Shown in pieces: positions 1 through 11,706 of a stretch of DNA of 64,000 bases. Within the stretch, counting starts at the first letter, position 1. Every line of letters begins with the position of its first letter. The stretch lies in assembly GCA_954871525.1 (NCBI GenBank), contig OX940869.1:27184001-27248000 (forward strand), read 5' to 3'. Under the pieces are notes generated by a model. That model was given only the letters and a program-made list of their open reading frames with translations, ran no database searches and was not told the DNA's origin. The position numbers and the translations under genes are program-made. The stretch comes from Parietaria judaica (lineage: Eukaryota > Streptophyta > Magnoliopsida > Rosales > Urticaceae).

Positions 1-2290
1 CTCTGGTTGCTTGATGTACACTTCTTCTTCGAGGTCACCATTTAGGAATGCCGATTTGACATCCAGATGGTGAATTTCCCAACCTCGATGTGCTGCTAGG
101 GCTAGGATGAGTCTGATCGTGTCCAGTCTAGCTACTAGAACAAAGACTTCCTCAAAGTCTATGACTTTCTTCTGCACGTAGCCTTTGGCCACCAGCCTTG
201 CCTTGTGCTTAAGGATGTTCCCCTCGGTGTCTTTCTTCAGCTTATACACCCACTTCAGGCCGATGTGATTATGACTTTTGGGCAGGTCGGTGAGATCCCA
301 CGTCCTGTTCTTCTCAATGGACTCCATTTTCTTCTTCATTGCTTCCTACCACTCCTACTCGGCTGCTGCCTCCTGGTAGCTGGCCGGCTCCTCTGCGCAC
401 AATAAAGAAAGTTCCTCCAGGCTCATCTCTATTTCTTGAGTCTGATCGTAGACGTCTGCTAGGGGTCAGAATCCCCTTGGGCCATCTTTGACGGAGGAAT
501 CTCCTGAGCTTGACGGGCTTGTCCTGCTTGGACTTGGTGTCTGTGGTGTATCCGGGCTGTTCTCTCCCGGGCTGGATTCTCTCGTGCTTGGCAAGGCTGT
601 TCCCGAGCTGGTTATTCCGGGCTGATCCTGTTCGGCAACGCCTTCTTCATCTTCGACTATGAACTCTACTGAGCTCTGCTCGGGTTCTCTTTTGCTGTCA
701 CGCCAGCCCCACTTCATCTCTTCTTCGAACACAACATCTCTGCTCACTTGGAGTGTGCCGCGTCGTGGATTGTAGAGTCTGTGTTCCTTGCTTCCTTCTT
801 CAACACCAAGGTACACCATCTTCTGAAATTGGTCATCCAGCTTCGTAAGATGTGGCCCTGTAATCCTCACATGTGCGGTGCACCCGAACACTTACAAATG
901 CTCTAAGTGGGGTTTCTTCCCATTCCACGCCTGGTAGGGAGTACGCTCTCTTACCGCCTTAGTCGGCAAGCGATTAAGCAGGTAGACCGCATGTCTTACT
1001 GCTTCTGCCCAAAACCTGGCTGGATCCCAAATTCACGAGTAGGTTGCTGGCTCGATGACCCGTCACGTTGTTGTTGGCTCCGATGTCTAAATACTAACTA
1101 TCTGTATAGACCTTCGCTTTGCCATCTATGAGTAGGTTGGCGACAACCTTGTCTTCATTGAGCATCATCGTTATGGTTTGCTCGTCGTTCTTCCCGGTCG
1201 AGCATGGCTTCTCTGCCATTATCAGCTCGTCCGTCAGGCTCTGTACTTGGTCTTCAGGAACTTCCTTGCTAGATACCTGGTCGCCAAGTACTTATTCGAT
1301 GCGCTCCTGGTCGACGCGCGTCTGTTCGACATCATCCTGGTCGTCGCCTCGCGTCAGGTCGACCACATCTTGGTCGACGTGCTTGTCATCAAATCTCACT
1401 AGATTCGCTTCTTCATTGCGGTTCTTAGTATGACACTCCGATGCGTAGTGACCATACTTCTGAAAATTGTAGCACTTCAATGTGCTCTTGTCCTTGCGCG
1501 TGGCACCGTCTTGCGGGGAGTACTACTGTATCGACCTCGCTGGTCGTAACCACGTCCTCGACTTCGGCCTTTGCCACGTCCACGGCTCTCGCTACCGTGT
1601 CCTCTGCGACTCAATGAGCGTGAAGAAGAATATTCTCGCTGGTTCCACTTTTGCTTTGCCATCCATTCTTCATGCGTGAGCAGGAGGTGTCTATCATCTT
1701 CCTTGTCGCCATATCGTCGAAGCCTCGCTTCGTGGACTTTCAGACGACCGACAACCTCCTCGACTGTCATAGCCTTGAGGTTGCCAAACTTCTCGATCGA
1801 CGTCACGATCTGCAAGTAACGTTGAGGCACTGCTCGAATACCGTGGTCTCGTCCACTTGGTCGCCTAACGAGCGAATTCTTCCATCGATTCACCGTCTCC
1901 GGAGAACCGCGAACTCGCTCTTCAAGGTTTGAACCTTGGCATTCTTGACGCGTTCTACGCCCATGTGCATCATCCGAAGCGTCTCCCACGCTTCTTATGC
2001 GGAATCCTTCTCAGCTATCATGAGAAGGGAATCTTTCAGAACTCCTTTATAGATGGCCGCAAGCGCCATCCTATCCTTCCGAACATCGACTTCAGCGTCT
2101 GCTACAACCTCCCAAACTCCTTGCGCTTGAAGATTCACTCTCATCTTCAACGCCCACACTGAGTAATTGCTCTTCGTGAGCATCGGATAACTCAGCGTGA
2201 CATTCCCTTCCTTCTGGTTCTTCGTCTCTCCAGCGACAACCTTCCTGGGTGACGGCGGTGACGGCATCTTCTGGCCCTTGACGCTCTGAT
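1..2290 (-). pseudogene. Copia gag-pol with internal deletion
   Basis: Reading on the minus strand, about 2290-1480 encodes a copia gag: the conserved block [15 protein letters not shown], a UBN2-like middle and an Arg/Gly/Ser-rich stretch. A zinc knuckle at 1480-1430 reads CYNFQKYGHYASEC, so the second zinc-binding Cys is Phe. Protease at about 1100 has YLDIGANNN in place of the usual DTGAS type and a stop just before it. Near 1040 the frame jumps to the end of the integrase domain (VRHAVYLLNRLP). From about 400 to 1 an open reverse transcriptase stretch ends in the block with the first catalytic Asp ([13 protein letters not shown]). Several frame changes make it a pseudogene. Confidence 0.85.
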
Positions 2291-2294
2291 ACCA
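2282..2294 (-). other. Primer binding site of copia element (initiator Met tRNA type)
   Basis: The minus strand reads TGGTATCAGAGCG two bases inside the LTR edge. This is the standard plant copia site that pairs with the 3' end of initiator methionine tRNA. Confidence 0.85.
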
Positions 2295-2296
2295 AA

Positions 2297-2576
2297 TGTT
2301 AGTTCCAAACATGATCTTTAAATCAAAGATGCACACAATAACACAAAGCGAAACGAGAATAGTTTTGGAGAAAATACTCTCTGTGTTGAATTAATGTCAA
2401 AATTTACAATGGAAGGGGAAAGGAAAGTTATTTTCTAATTACACTCTACATCCTTATATAGGCAACACAAAATTTGGTGCCCAAGTTTAACAATAAATGA
2501 ATAAACTAATAAAGGAAACTTGCCAACTCAGCAAGAGCAAGGATGCGTGCGGACCAAGTCAAACTTAATCTCCACA
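2297..2576 (-). repeat. 5' LTR of the left copia element
   Basis: It starts TGTTAG and ends CCACA on the plus strand. The outer end on the minus strand (TGTGGAGATTAAG, then TTGACTTGG) aligns with the LTR start of the copia at 28624 (TGTGAGTTTAAG, then CTGACTTGG). The inner end adjoins the primer binding site. At about 280 bp it is shorter than the 545-572 bp LTRs of its relatives. The outer boundary rests on this alignment only, because the partner LTR is outside the window. Confidence 0.6.
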
Positions 2577-5431
2577 AGTTACATATGCATAATTAAAAAA
2601 AAATATTATTTGAAAATACCTTAAAACTATATATTGCCACTTATAATTGGATTCCTCTCTTAATAAGCTTTCTAACGATAATTTTTATAAGTCCGTAGAT
2701 ATCTAAAATTTAAGTTATAAAGTTTTGTATAAAAAAATTAGTTAATTTAATTAAAATATTAAAAAACACGTGTAAAGGGAGGGAAAGAGAATAAAAGGAA
2801 GGATATTTTAAGAAATGATAAGATAAATGAGTATAAAATGATTAAATTGAACTAGAGGCATTTTGTTAAAAAATATGAGTACTTTTTCATACAAAAATAT
2901 AATGCAATATTCATCGTAATTAAGTATTTTCTTGGAATAAAAAAAAGAAGAGATATTAAACTGCAACATTCATTGTAATAAGATACTTTTGCCAATAACT
3001 CTTATTATTATTATTATTATTATTATTATTGTTATTATTTTATTATTAATGGCAAAAATACCAATTCTCATTAAAGAAAAAAAAAAAAGGCAAAGATAAA
3101 TTCTAAATCTTTTCTTTAGCCGGATAACGTATCAAATCTTTGATATTATACATAATATAAGTACCAGATAACTAGAACACATATACTGGTCTTGTCTGTC
3201 TTATCTATAATATTATTGTATTAGTACTCTATCCGGCTATTTTTTTTTAAATATCGTTACTTTTTAAAAGAGAATTGATACTTGTATCGCGAGTAACTCT
3301 TATTATTATAAGAAATTTCCTGTTGTATTATTGTTTTGAATTGCTTACAATTTATTTTTATTTTTATTTTTAACTAGAAAACAATTTTTTAAAGCTAGAA
3401 ACACTTAAAGAGTATACATTTTTTTTTTTAAGGATTAAAGATTATACTTTACTTTAGTTGATAAGGATTTTTGAGAAGCATTGTTAGTTAGGCTTCGATA
3501 TACTGTAAAAAAAAAAAAAAGTTAGGCTTCGATATTGGGCTTGTCATCGACACGTTCAAGCCTATATTCAAATTCAAACCCATCGTTTAGATTTTATAGC
3601 GGTTTTCAGCCCATTTCAGATTTTAAAGCTGTGGCTTTGTCCGGCGGAGGTCCGACCTTGTTAGGCGACCACGAATCCGCCGTTACTAGGCTTAGCTGAC
3701 GAGTGATGTTCAGCGACCTGAGAGGCTAAGACCTCTTTTATTGGAGAAAAAAATAGTTGGGATAAACAATATATTATGAAATGTGAAACAAAGAGATGAA
3801 AGAGAGTGGAAATATATTAAAATTACTTACAAAAAAAGTGAACTTCACATAAATATACCGAGAAGTTCATATACGATCGGTATACCAGCGGTAATCCTCT
3901 TTTGGACATTATTGCAACCCTCTTTTGGCATAAAGATTGTTTCTCCAAGATTGAATTATAACCCTCAAATTAGACTAAATAACTATATATATTTTTTTTC
4001 TTTTTAATGTCAACACTACTTAAGCCCACTTTGGCATTGTTGTGTTCTTCTCGGAATTGATTTTAAAAAGCACGGTAAGAAATGTGTTGTTACAGAAAGT
4101 AATCTCTCAAAACTCCTCAAAAATCTTATCTTGGTAAAAAAAACTCAATTTTTTAATTCTTAAGATCTACGTAATGATTTTTTATATTTCTAATAATATT
4201 TAATATTTTTAATGAAAGTTCAGTTAATATAACCATCAATTTTTTGGTACATAAAATTTGATCTTGATTTAAGTTTTTAAAAATCTTAAAATAACCTCAT
4301 AAAGTGATCTCGAAAATATTGATTATACTATCCTTAGAAACTATATAAATTGTAATATAGCAGGCAATAACATTGGCCTAAGGTGCCTGATCTACACCTG
4401 AATTCCATTGAATGGACAGAGGTATTTGAAAGACTTGATCTGTAACAAGTCCAAGATTTTCCTATTGATTTATAATATGTTAAATGAAAATATCATAATA
4501 TATACCTTACTTTGAAAAAATAAAATAAAAAATGGGCCCTTATGGTTCAAGTATCCTTCTATATATAAAACATTTTACAATGTTTTAAATTTTGATATTA
4601 TTTTGTATTCATGAAACTATGTAAATTTTAGCATGAATTAATAACAATGTACATTATGCGATAATATTGGATTTGCTACTACACCACATGATTAATAATA
4701 AAAAGAAAAAGAAAAAAGTGTATAATTTTACTAATTGAGAAGTGCTAACTGATAAACTCATAAACATAGATTATTTTTATGGATATTCTTTTCAGCTTAA
4801 CTCAAGATTATAAGCGATAAGATAATATTATTGCAGAAATAAGAGGTTAGGTCATAGGTGAAAATCTTGGAGAAAAAAAAAAAAGAAGGATTGATATTTG
4901 ATACATTCAATCCAGCCCCTTAAGCCTCGTTCGTGCTTGCTGCCAAGGTGGCCCGCACACGTGCGATTTCGTCGGCCGTTGGTGTCTCAGCCAACAATTG
5001 GCCGGTTATATTCTCGGTTTCCGTCGCCTTCCTTTTATTTTTTCTTTTCTAGTGATTTCGCGTGGAGTATGAACTGTTTCAGAACTTCTTCCAGCAACCC
5101 AACTCTCTCCTCAGTCGAGGCTCGATCAGCGCCAATTGCTGATCGAGTGTGACACTGTGGTCCTCAAAATCGTGCCTCGACACTGTCTTAGTCAGCGGAA
5201 CCTGAGTTTTCTTCGCCAATGTCACCCAAATGGAACCTCTGAAACTGCGCGATAAAAGTACCAAATCTGCCAAAACAGTGCAGAAATAATACTACCAATG
5301 GAAATTTTACTAACATAGTGAATCCCCTTTAATTTTATTTTAATGTTTAAATCTATAATGATAGATAGTGGACCCAATCTTTTTTAACGAAGTAGCTAAT
5401 AGATAACTACAATTGGACTCCTAGATCTTGT
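2577..5431. other. AT-rich intergenic stretch, no gene recognised
   Basis: It holds long A/T tracts, a TTA-type microsatellite at about 3001-3050, and two copies of GTTAGGCTTCGATAT around 3485-3535 separated by an A tract. The part 4898-5273 is more GC-rich and has short ORFs on both strands, none of which I recognise. Confidence 0.6.
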
Positions 5432-5597
5432 AACGAAGTAGCTAATTGTATCGCGAAAGCTCGTCTTTCCTTTTTACCCACGGACTTTTCGGGGTTCGAT
5501 TGCCCGGAGTGGCTTGTAAACGTTGTACGTCGGGACTCCGTCCCTTTTGAATCTTAATCAATGCCAATAGATCTTTTTCCTTTAAAAAAAAAAAACC
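5432..5597 (+). pseudogene. 3' end of a LINE-type RNase H domain with oligo-A tail
   Basis: A 42-codon open stretch (5432-5557) starts NEVANCIAKA, continues to PEWLVNVVRRDS and ends at TAA. This is the usual C-terminus of the plant RNase H-like domain (RVT_3 type) found at the end of non-LTR retrotransposon polyproteins. An A tract follows at 5585-5597, as expected for the 3' end of a retroposed LINE. The upstream part of the protein is absent. It could also be a fragment of an RNase H-like host gene, but the A tract favours a LINE. Confidence 0.5.
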
Positions 5598-5827
5598 TTT
5601 TTTAAGAGCAAGGTCTAAAGTGTTCCGATGTAATGGCAAAAGATGGCACGAGTTTCCAAATATCTAGTATGCCTCAAGTAATGCTGTAAATCAAAGTTTA
5701 AAATGTCGATAGCAATGCTGTTACACTCTGTATATTTTACAGGCATGCCACATGCCGACAGAAATATGGACGAAAAAGTTGGAAAATATTTTTAAATATT
5801 TCAACAATTTTTTTATAGGGTTAAATG

Positions 5828-5940
5828 CGGCAAAAATACTCAACCTTTCACGATATTCTCCGATGAGTACCCAACCTCAAATAACATAGGCAAAAGTACC
5901 TAACGTGAGGTTTTTGTCGCTGACGTTCCAATTTCGTCCA
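5828..5940. repeat. Mutator-like terminal-repeat fragment
   Basis: The segment opens GCGGCAAAAATACTCAACC and repeats AGGCAAAAGTACC further in. This resembles the terminal inverted repeats of the element at 48095 (GGCAAAAATACCCA). No matching second arm was found nearby, so this is a fragment. Confidence 0.35.
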
Positions 5941-5959
5941 ATCCGTCAACTCGCCCGTT

Positions 5960-6050
5960 AGGCACAACCACGGCCCTACAAGGATTATAACCCAAGGTTC
6001 GCGCGCGGTGATCAGATGGTCTCACCACCAGACCACTGTGACTCTTTGTT
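5960..6050 (-). repeat. tRNA-derived SINE-like head with A and B boxes
   Basis: The minus strand reads TGGTCTGGTGG at 6035-6025, close to the pol III A box, and GGGTTATAATCC at 5993-5982, close to the B box. Spacing is about that of a tRNA. The sequence does not fold as a full tRNA by eye, so a SINE head or tRNA relic is the best reading. The 3' tail is not delimited. Confidence 0.4.
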
Positions 6051-6129
6051 ATTGCAATGTAAAAATATAAATTTATACAAAAACAAAGTGTATAGATAAG
6101 TAGCCTTTTTATTTGATTTACATGCATTA

Positions 6130-6660
6130 GTTTCTCGACCCGGGCCCGGTTTGACTTTCACGGACCACGTTCAGTTGAAAATTTTGACCCGGTCTGGGGT
6201 TGAAATTTTTAGGCCGAGTTTGGTTGACTTTATTTTTACCAGTATCGGTTTGACTTTTTTTGGGCCCGGGCTCGGATTGACTTTTTTAAATATGTTTACA
6301 AACATATTTTTACATTCATTCAAAGTGATAGTTTATAGTTGTATTTATATAAAAATAAAAATTATCCTTGTATCTTATAGAAAATATATACATATATATA
6401 TAAAGAGGTATACAATTAAAATAAAGCATCATATAGATAGGTTATAGTTGGTCATGAGCACGCCGCATACTAAAGCCACGCCGGTTGCCGCAACACTCAA
6501 AAAACGGGCACGCCGAAGGCATGTAGGGGAATTTAAAACCGTGCTGTAAATATATAGTAAAAGTCAAACCCGGACTATATATATTTTTTTAATAGAATAA
6601 TTGAGTAAAAAAAAAAAAAACAGACCTGGACCCGGGTTTAAAAAAATATAATATCGAGCA
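6130..6660. repeat. Imperfect repeats of a CCGGG...TTTGACTTT motif
   Basis: Phrases of the kind CGGTTTGACTTT, GGTTGACTTTA and CGGATTGACTTTT recur about every 30-60 bp between 6140 and 6290, next to GACCCGGGCCCGG. A further copy (GACCTGGACCCGGGTTT) is near 6622. I do not recognise the element. Confidence 0.35.
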
Positions 6661-7472
6661 ACGGATATAGTTACTGGTGGACATTTACATGCTTACCCTC
6701 GAGCAATCCGCTCTCTACCCTAATTGACTAGCCTTCAAACCCACTAATAACTTCCAAAATTAAACCTAAAGCCTATACTAACTCAAACGACGATAACTCC
6801 TAAAGCAAAACCCTTTAAACGACAGCTGCTCCTAAAAATAAAGAAAAGCCACCACTCCACAATTACAAATTTAACCCTGAAAAAATTAACCAAAATCCTA
6901 AAAACTAATCAAATAAATGGTTATTAGCGGTAAAGTACCCAAGTTATATAGAAATAGAGTGGTGTTGAGCCAATTTAAAAAAAAAAAAACGACAAAATTA
7001 TTCAAATTCATTTTTTTAATCGGTAGAGCTCATCCACTTTTTCGTTAGTGATAATTTGAATTATGTAAAATATTCATGTTGCTACTATGTAATACTAATA
7101 TATTTGATATTTTCGTCGCTAATATCCCCAATATATATAAATATAGAAAGATAAATATCGGGGCCCACATGTGTAATGTGCCACATAAGGAAGTCATGTG
7201 GCACCCTTAGGAGCTTTTACATTAAAATGCAATAAAAATGTAACGATGGAGACTTTTGCCATCGAAATCGTGTTTAGTGATTTAACTACCACATACAAAC
7301 GGATTTTATGACTTCTGCCGCAATTTTTCTAAACATAATGATTTTACTTATAAGTCGGATTTATTGTTTCAATTCAACCTCCAACGTATATCTAACTAAA
7401 AATAATAATAGATAAATAAAAAACTACCGAGATATTCTCGACTCTCGTTGAATATATTTTGACTGATCGACT
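6661..7472. other. Upstream region of the SWEET gene
   Basis: No gene is seen. A perfect inverted repeat GTGCCACAT / ATGTGGCAC lies at 7178-7186 and 7196-7204, about 275 bp upstream of the TATA box. It could be a protein-binding site or chance. Confidence 0.4.
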
Positions 7473-7480
7473 TATAAATA
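7473..7480 (+). promoter_or_regulatory. TATA box of the SWEET gene
   Basis: TATAAATA lies 98 bp upstream of the ATG. A CT-rich leader follows (CTTTCTCTCTCGACTTCTTC and similar), which is typical of plant 5' UTRs. Transcription probably starts near 7505. Confidence 0.65.
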
Positions 7481-7577
7481 GAAGCTCTTACCCTAGAATT
7501 CCTTCACGTTTCCATTATTCACACGCACTTTCTCTCTCGACTTCTTCTTCTTCGTCGACCTCCATTGATTAGCGAAG

Positions 7578-9267
7578 ATGGTGAGCCCCGATACCAGTCG
7601 CTTCATCGTCGGAGTCGTCGGTAAGTATACTCTACGCTTTCACTATAAATTTGTTTATATATGATTGTTCGACATGTATTATATATGTATATATATATAT
7701 AGTTTGGTTCTTGCACTGATATCAGAAGGAATTATTATTATTGAAAAATCCTTTTTATCTGTTCATCGATCAACGTTTTTTTTAGTCGGTGACACACTGA
7801 CGGCGATTTGGTTTTATTATCATTGTTTTGTCGTAGTATGATGACTTTTTTTTTTTCTGAATATATTAACAATATTGCGTTTGAGTTTTTTTTTTTTTTT
7901 TTCTATCGTTTCTATAACAAGTATTTTGACTGATTTTTTTTATTATTATTTTTATTGTTTTGCGCAGGGAATTTCGTTTCCTTCGGACTCTTCGCTTCCC
8001 CAGTGTAATCTCTCTCTCTATCTCATATATTTTGGAAAGTATTTTCGATAATTGTTATGCGGAAAAACGACAATGCGTTCATCTTTATTTTAACCTAATT
8101 TACTAATAACTTGATCACACAGTTATATATTCCCATTCTGGAATCCGTAATTTGATTTTTTTTTTTCGGTTTTCAACCTTTTTTTGTTCCGGTTTTCGAA
8201 CCTCAATTTCCCATGTGCTTTGGTTTTGATTATGAATGTGTTTGTTTGATTTCAGGCCGACGTTCTGGCGGATCTTCAAGAAGAAGTCGGTGGAGGAGTT
8301 CAGCCCGGTGCCGTACCTGGCCACCATTCTCAACTGCGTTCTCTGGGTTTTCTACGGACTTGTCCAGCCGAACAGCATCCTTGTCGCCACCATCAACGGC
8401 ATCGGTCTCATCATCGAGATCATCTACGTCGCCACCTTCTTCACCTTCACCGACTCCAAAGGACGCGTATGTCAACTTCAATTCATTAATATTTATCCTC
8501 ATTAATATATCACGTTAACACGTCGTCGTCTCTGTTTGATGTTTTTCAGAAACGCATCGCAATAATACTAGCCGGGGAAGTTCTGTTCACTGCCATCGTC
8601 GTTGTTTTGACGCTTTTTGTGATCCATGATGTGAAGTACAGGTCTCTCCTTCTCGGAATTCTCTGCGACATCTTCAACATCCTTATGTACGCCTCACCCC
8701 TCATCGTCATGGTTAGTCTCTCCTCCTGCACTGCGGTTATATATATACAGTGACGGAGCTAGAATTGTTGCTCATAATTAAAGTTCATCAAGAGAATTGT
8801 TGCTCATAATTAAAGTTCATCAAGTATATAGATATGACATATTAATTTGAGAAACCGTATCTTATGATCTTATCATAAATTAATTATTATGAATAATATT
8901 GTATATTTGAATGTTGAACAGAAACAAGTGATCCAAACCAAGAGCGTGGAGTACATGCCGTTCTGGCTTTCGTTGACGAATTTCCTCAACGCCGGGATCT
9001 GGACCGCCTATGCCCTCATCAGGCTTGACATCTATGTCTTGGTGAGTCTAATATATAATCTCTAACTAGGATGGATATTCCATAATTAACCACTTTATTT
9101 CATAATTCTAATCCATGATATTTGTGATTTTATAGGTGAGCAACAGTCTCGGAGCACTCGCCGGGGCCGTCCAGTTGATCCTATACGCGTGCTTCTACGG
9201 GTCGACCAAGAAGATCCAGAGCCAGAAGACGACCGAGCTCGAGCTCTCTGGCGCTAATGCCGTCTAA
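7578..9267 (+). CDS. SWEET: SWEET sugar transporter (MtN3/saliva family), clade II-like
   Basis: This encodes a membrane sugar uniporter that moves hexoses or sucrose down their gradient across the plasma membrane or tonoplast. Six exons fit GT-AG rules and keep one frame: 7578-7620, 7968-8004, 8256-8466, 8550-8711, 8922-9041 and 9136-9267, giving 234 aa. That is near the family size and has seven membrane segments in two MtN3 repeats (about 10-92 and 100-215). The conserved prolines are at 26, 46, 147 and 164; substrate-pocket Asn residues are at 74 and 194, and Trp at 178. Motifs include [28 protein letters not shown] and [11 protein letters not shown]. The start MVSPDT and LQIL-type second repeat suggest clade II (SWEET4-8, mostly hexose carriers). 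FYGLVQP lacks two residues against the usual FYGLPxVxP, and NSLG replaces the common NGLG. The C-tail is short and polar. The gene looks intact. Confidence 0.93.
8761..8824 (+). repeat. Exact 32-bp tandem duplication in SWEET intron 4
   Basis: Two identical 32-bp units (8761-8792 and 8793-8824) begin AGAATTGTTGCTC. Just before them CAGTGACGGAGCTAG (about 8749) resembles a hAT terminal repeat, so a small transposon relic may be present. Confidence 0.75.
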
Positions 9268-9635
9268 TTCTTTGCGCGTCAACTTCGATTATTTTTTCTC
9301 AGCTTTTGGTTTTTCAAATTTCTTTTTCTTCTATTTCCGTGTTACGGTTTTTGTTTTTTGCGAGTTGGAAACTGTAGATATATATCTACCACCGGCTTAC
9401 ATTTTTAATGAGGTTTCTGGGGATTATTGTTTAAATTAATTTAAGTTTATTTTGCTATTCTTTGATTCTGCAATGCAAAGTTAAATATGAGCTTTGATGG
9501 AATAGTGGTTAAAGTCCACATCATATATATTATCGAAAATATATAGCAAACTATTATTTATATTTACACTCTAATTATTTCTAGGTACCCAAATTAATTA
9601 CTTGAATTATGTAAGACTTTATTACGCTTAATTAA
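9268..9635 (+). other. 3' UTR and downstream flank of SWEET
   Basis: This T-rich sequence follows the TAA. No canonical AATAAA is clear. The short ORF here is not convincing. Confidence 0.5.
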
Positions 9636-10320
9636 TGATGATGCTGGATTTCATCCCGTATGAAGAAACGACGTCGTAGTTAAGAAACTGCACCCATCTC
9701 ACTAAACGACATGCCTACGTCCTGGAAGAATTGGCCCTCAAAACAAATCTGGAGGCCCAACAGGAAGCCCAACACGATCAACCCATCAAAAGCCCACCTC
9801 GAAGTCTAGTCAACAAGTACCCGGCATTCTCACGAATTAGGCCCGTGAAGACTCACCCAGTCAGTCCACGAAGACCCAGCAGCCCCGAAGAATAGGCATG
9901 TTCACCCTTTATTGACCAAGCCAGAGTCCTCCACGTGGGAAGAGACCAAATACCACGTCGTCGAAGCTTTACACGTGGTGATCTAAGCAGAGGCGAAGAG
10001 AGATTCATTTAGCCTACTAGCCGTTACTAAATTATAGGAAAGAGACGTTGTAATTCAGATTATAAATAGAGCCTACGAAGTAACTCTAGACACGTCGATC
10101 TTGTACTACACTTTACACTAGCTTTTCATTTTGTATCCACTTTGCTATCAATCAAACATATAAATTCCTCATTATCGATCAACTCTTTACCAAATTGTCA
10201 TCTCATAACTTTATGCACCGAAGTGGGTTTTATCTCGGATAGTTAAGATCCATTGTCGTATTCATTGTAAACAAGGTTTTATCACTTTGTGACAGTTGGT
10301 CGTGATTATTCACATCAACA
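9636..10320 (+). mobile_element. Solo LTR of a Tat-lineage gypsy element
   Basis: A 685-bp LTR starts TGATGATGCTGG and ends CACATCAACA. It is flanked on both sides by ATTAA (9631-9635 and 10321-10325), a 5-bp target-site duplication. Its last 40 bp match the LTRs of the element at 14664-26277 in opposite orientation (GACAGTTGGTCGTGATTATT). It also shares the block GACGTTGTA...TATAAATAGAG, the LTR promoter. No internal region is present, so it is the product of LTR-LTR recombination. Confidence 0.88.
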
Positions 10321-11401
10321 ATTAACACATTAATATTTTTAATTTTATTCCATAACTAGTGAAGAAGTATCTCGTAATTTCTATATAAAGTTGTGAATGG
10401 GTTAAAAGCATAACCGAAAAAAATACGCGATCTGAATTCAGTTATTGTATAAGTACCCTTCCATTACCTAAATTTGTTGGCATATTGTCATTTTTTTTCC
10501 TTTCGAAAAAAGTACACAATGATAGTGATAAAGTGTCAAACCATAAGTATCCTCGAAACTATGCAATAACTCGAGAATTTGAGAGACTAGAAAGAAGTAC
10601 TAGGCCTGCGAGAGAGTATAGCATTTATAGATTCGAGCCGAGGGGGAACCCGAATCCTCAACTCAGGTTGGGTAGCCTGTCCGGAGGCTCGGGCTCGAGG
10701 GGCCCCATGGTACAAGGTAGACGTCGGCTCGGCTCCCGAAGCATGATGCTTGTCAGGCTCGGGCATGCTTGAGTTTCATAATACTCGCTTGAATACAGAA
10801 TTTTATATCAAAAAAGTATATTCTAATAATTTGACGGGATATTGATGGCAGAAAAATCTTTAAATTTATCGAATTTTTGGTATAAATTGGCGGCAAAACC
10901 TACCGTTGTTAATAGATAGTTGCCTTGTAAAATAAAACTCTCTCTCTCTCCACGGGTTTGAATATCAATCAAACTTTTCATTGAAAGAAGAATTCCATAT
11001 TCAAATAAAAAAAATAATAGTAATTGTTATCGCGCGAAAACTCGTATTAGAGTTTTTCACCGCCATATCCTTATAGAGAATAATCTTATTTTAAATACGC
11101 AATATTAAAAAAAAAAAAATAGAAATTAAAACACGCCTTATCATACTAAAGTGGAAGTGCAAAATTGAATGAACGAACTATTCAAAACGACATCAATATG
11201 GAAAATTGACAACTACATATTGTACGACGCCTTTCAAACAAACAAGCATTCCATGAGATAGGTCATCGAACAACAGTATAGAGCTTAGAAACGACATATT
11301 CGGAGATAAAAAATTAAAATAAGATATGGGATTAATTAACAGAATTACATTATAAGCGCTTTACAGTTACTTTTACCGTCTAAGTGGCAATATTAAGTCG
11401 C

Positions 11402-11405
<4 letters not shown>
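10321..11405. other. Intergenic stretch, no gene recognised
   Basis: A more GC-rich patch at about 10600-10770 contains GAGGCTCGGGCTCGAGG and similar repeated phrases of unknown origin. The rest is AT-rich with A tracts. Confidence 0.5.

Positions 11406-11484
<79 letters not shown>
11406..11484. repeat. (AT)n microsatellite
   Basis: An almost pure AT dinucleotide run of about 78 bp. Confidence 0.95.
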
Positions 11485-11487
<3 letters not shown>

Positions 11488-11706
11488 CGGAACCAGGATT
11501 AACATCCCGGGGGGCTAGACTAAATTTCTTGCCAAAGATTATAATTAAGAAGGTTATATAAAAATATTAATAAAAACTAGGGGGGCTTGAATTAAAATTG
11601 TATGAAAATTTACACTACAAAAAAGAAGAAACTAAGGAACATAATACATAAATTTCTTTAAGTGGAGGGGCTTGAGCCCCACTCACTCACTACATAGTTC
11701 CGCCTA
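11485..11706. mobile_element. Short MITE with hAT-like ends between AT repeats
   Basis: The left end reads TGGCGGAACCAGGATT and the right end ...ATAGTTCCGCCTACG, giving an inverted GGCGGAAC / GTTCCGCC pair about 220 bp apart. AT repeats flank both sides, so a target-site duplication cannot be read. The ends resemble the CAGTGGCGGA termini of the hAT element at 34740-47437. Confidence 0.45.

Larger units (their letters stand above)
1..2576 (-). mobile_element. Ty1/copia LTR retrotransposon, 5' part, cut by the window edge
   Basis: This is a minus-strand copia element with, in its own 5' to 3' order, an LTR (2576-2297), a primer binding site (2294-2282), gag, a protease remnant, the end of integrase and the start of reverse transcriptase. 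The rest lies beyond position 1. It belongs to the same broad family as the elements at 28624 and 63306: the gag start, the integrase tail (FGCTAHV) and the reverse transcriptase block (VKSAFLNGD) are alike. Most of protease and all of the integrase core are missing because of a deletion near 1040. The element is defective. Confidence 0.9.

Noticed and set aside
5079..5273. 64-aa minus-strand ORF
   Set aside because: No recognisable domain and no splice or promoter context; left as unclassified intergenic sequence.
8230..8518. ORFs antisense to and in another frame of SWEET exon 3
   Set aside because: They are shadows of the real exon, which has splice borders and family motifs.
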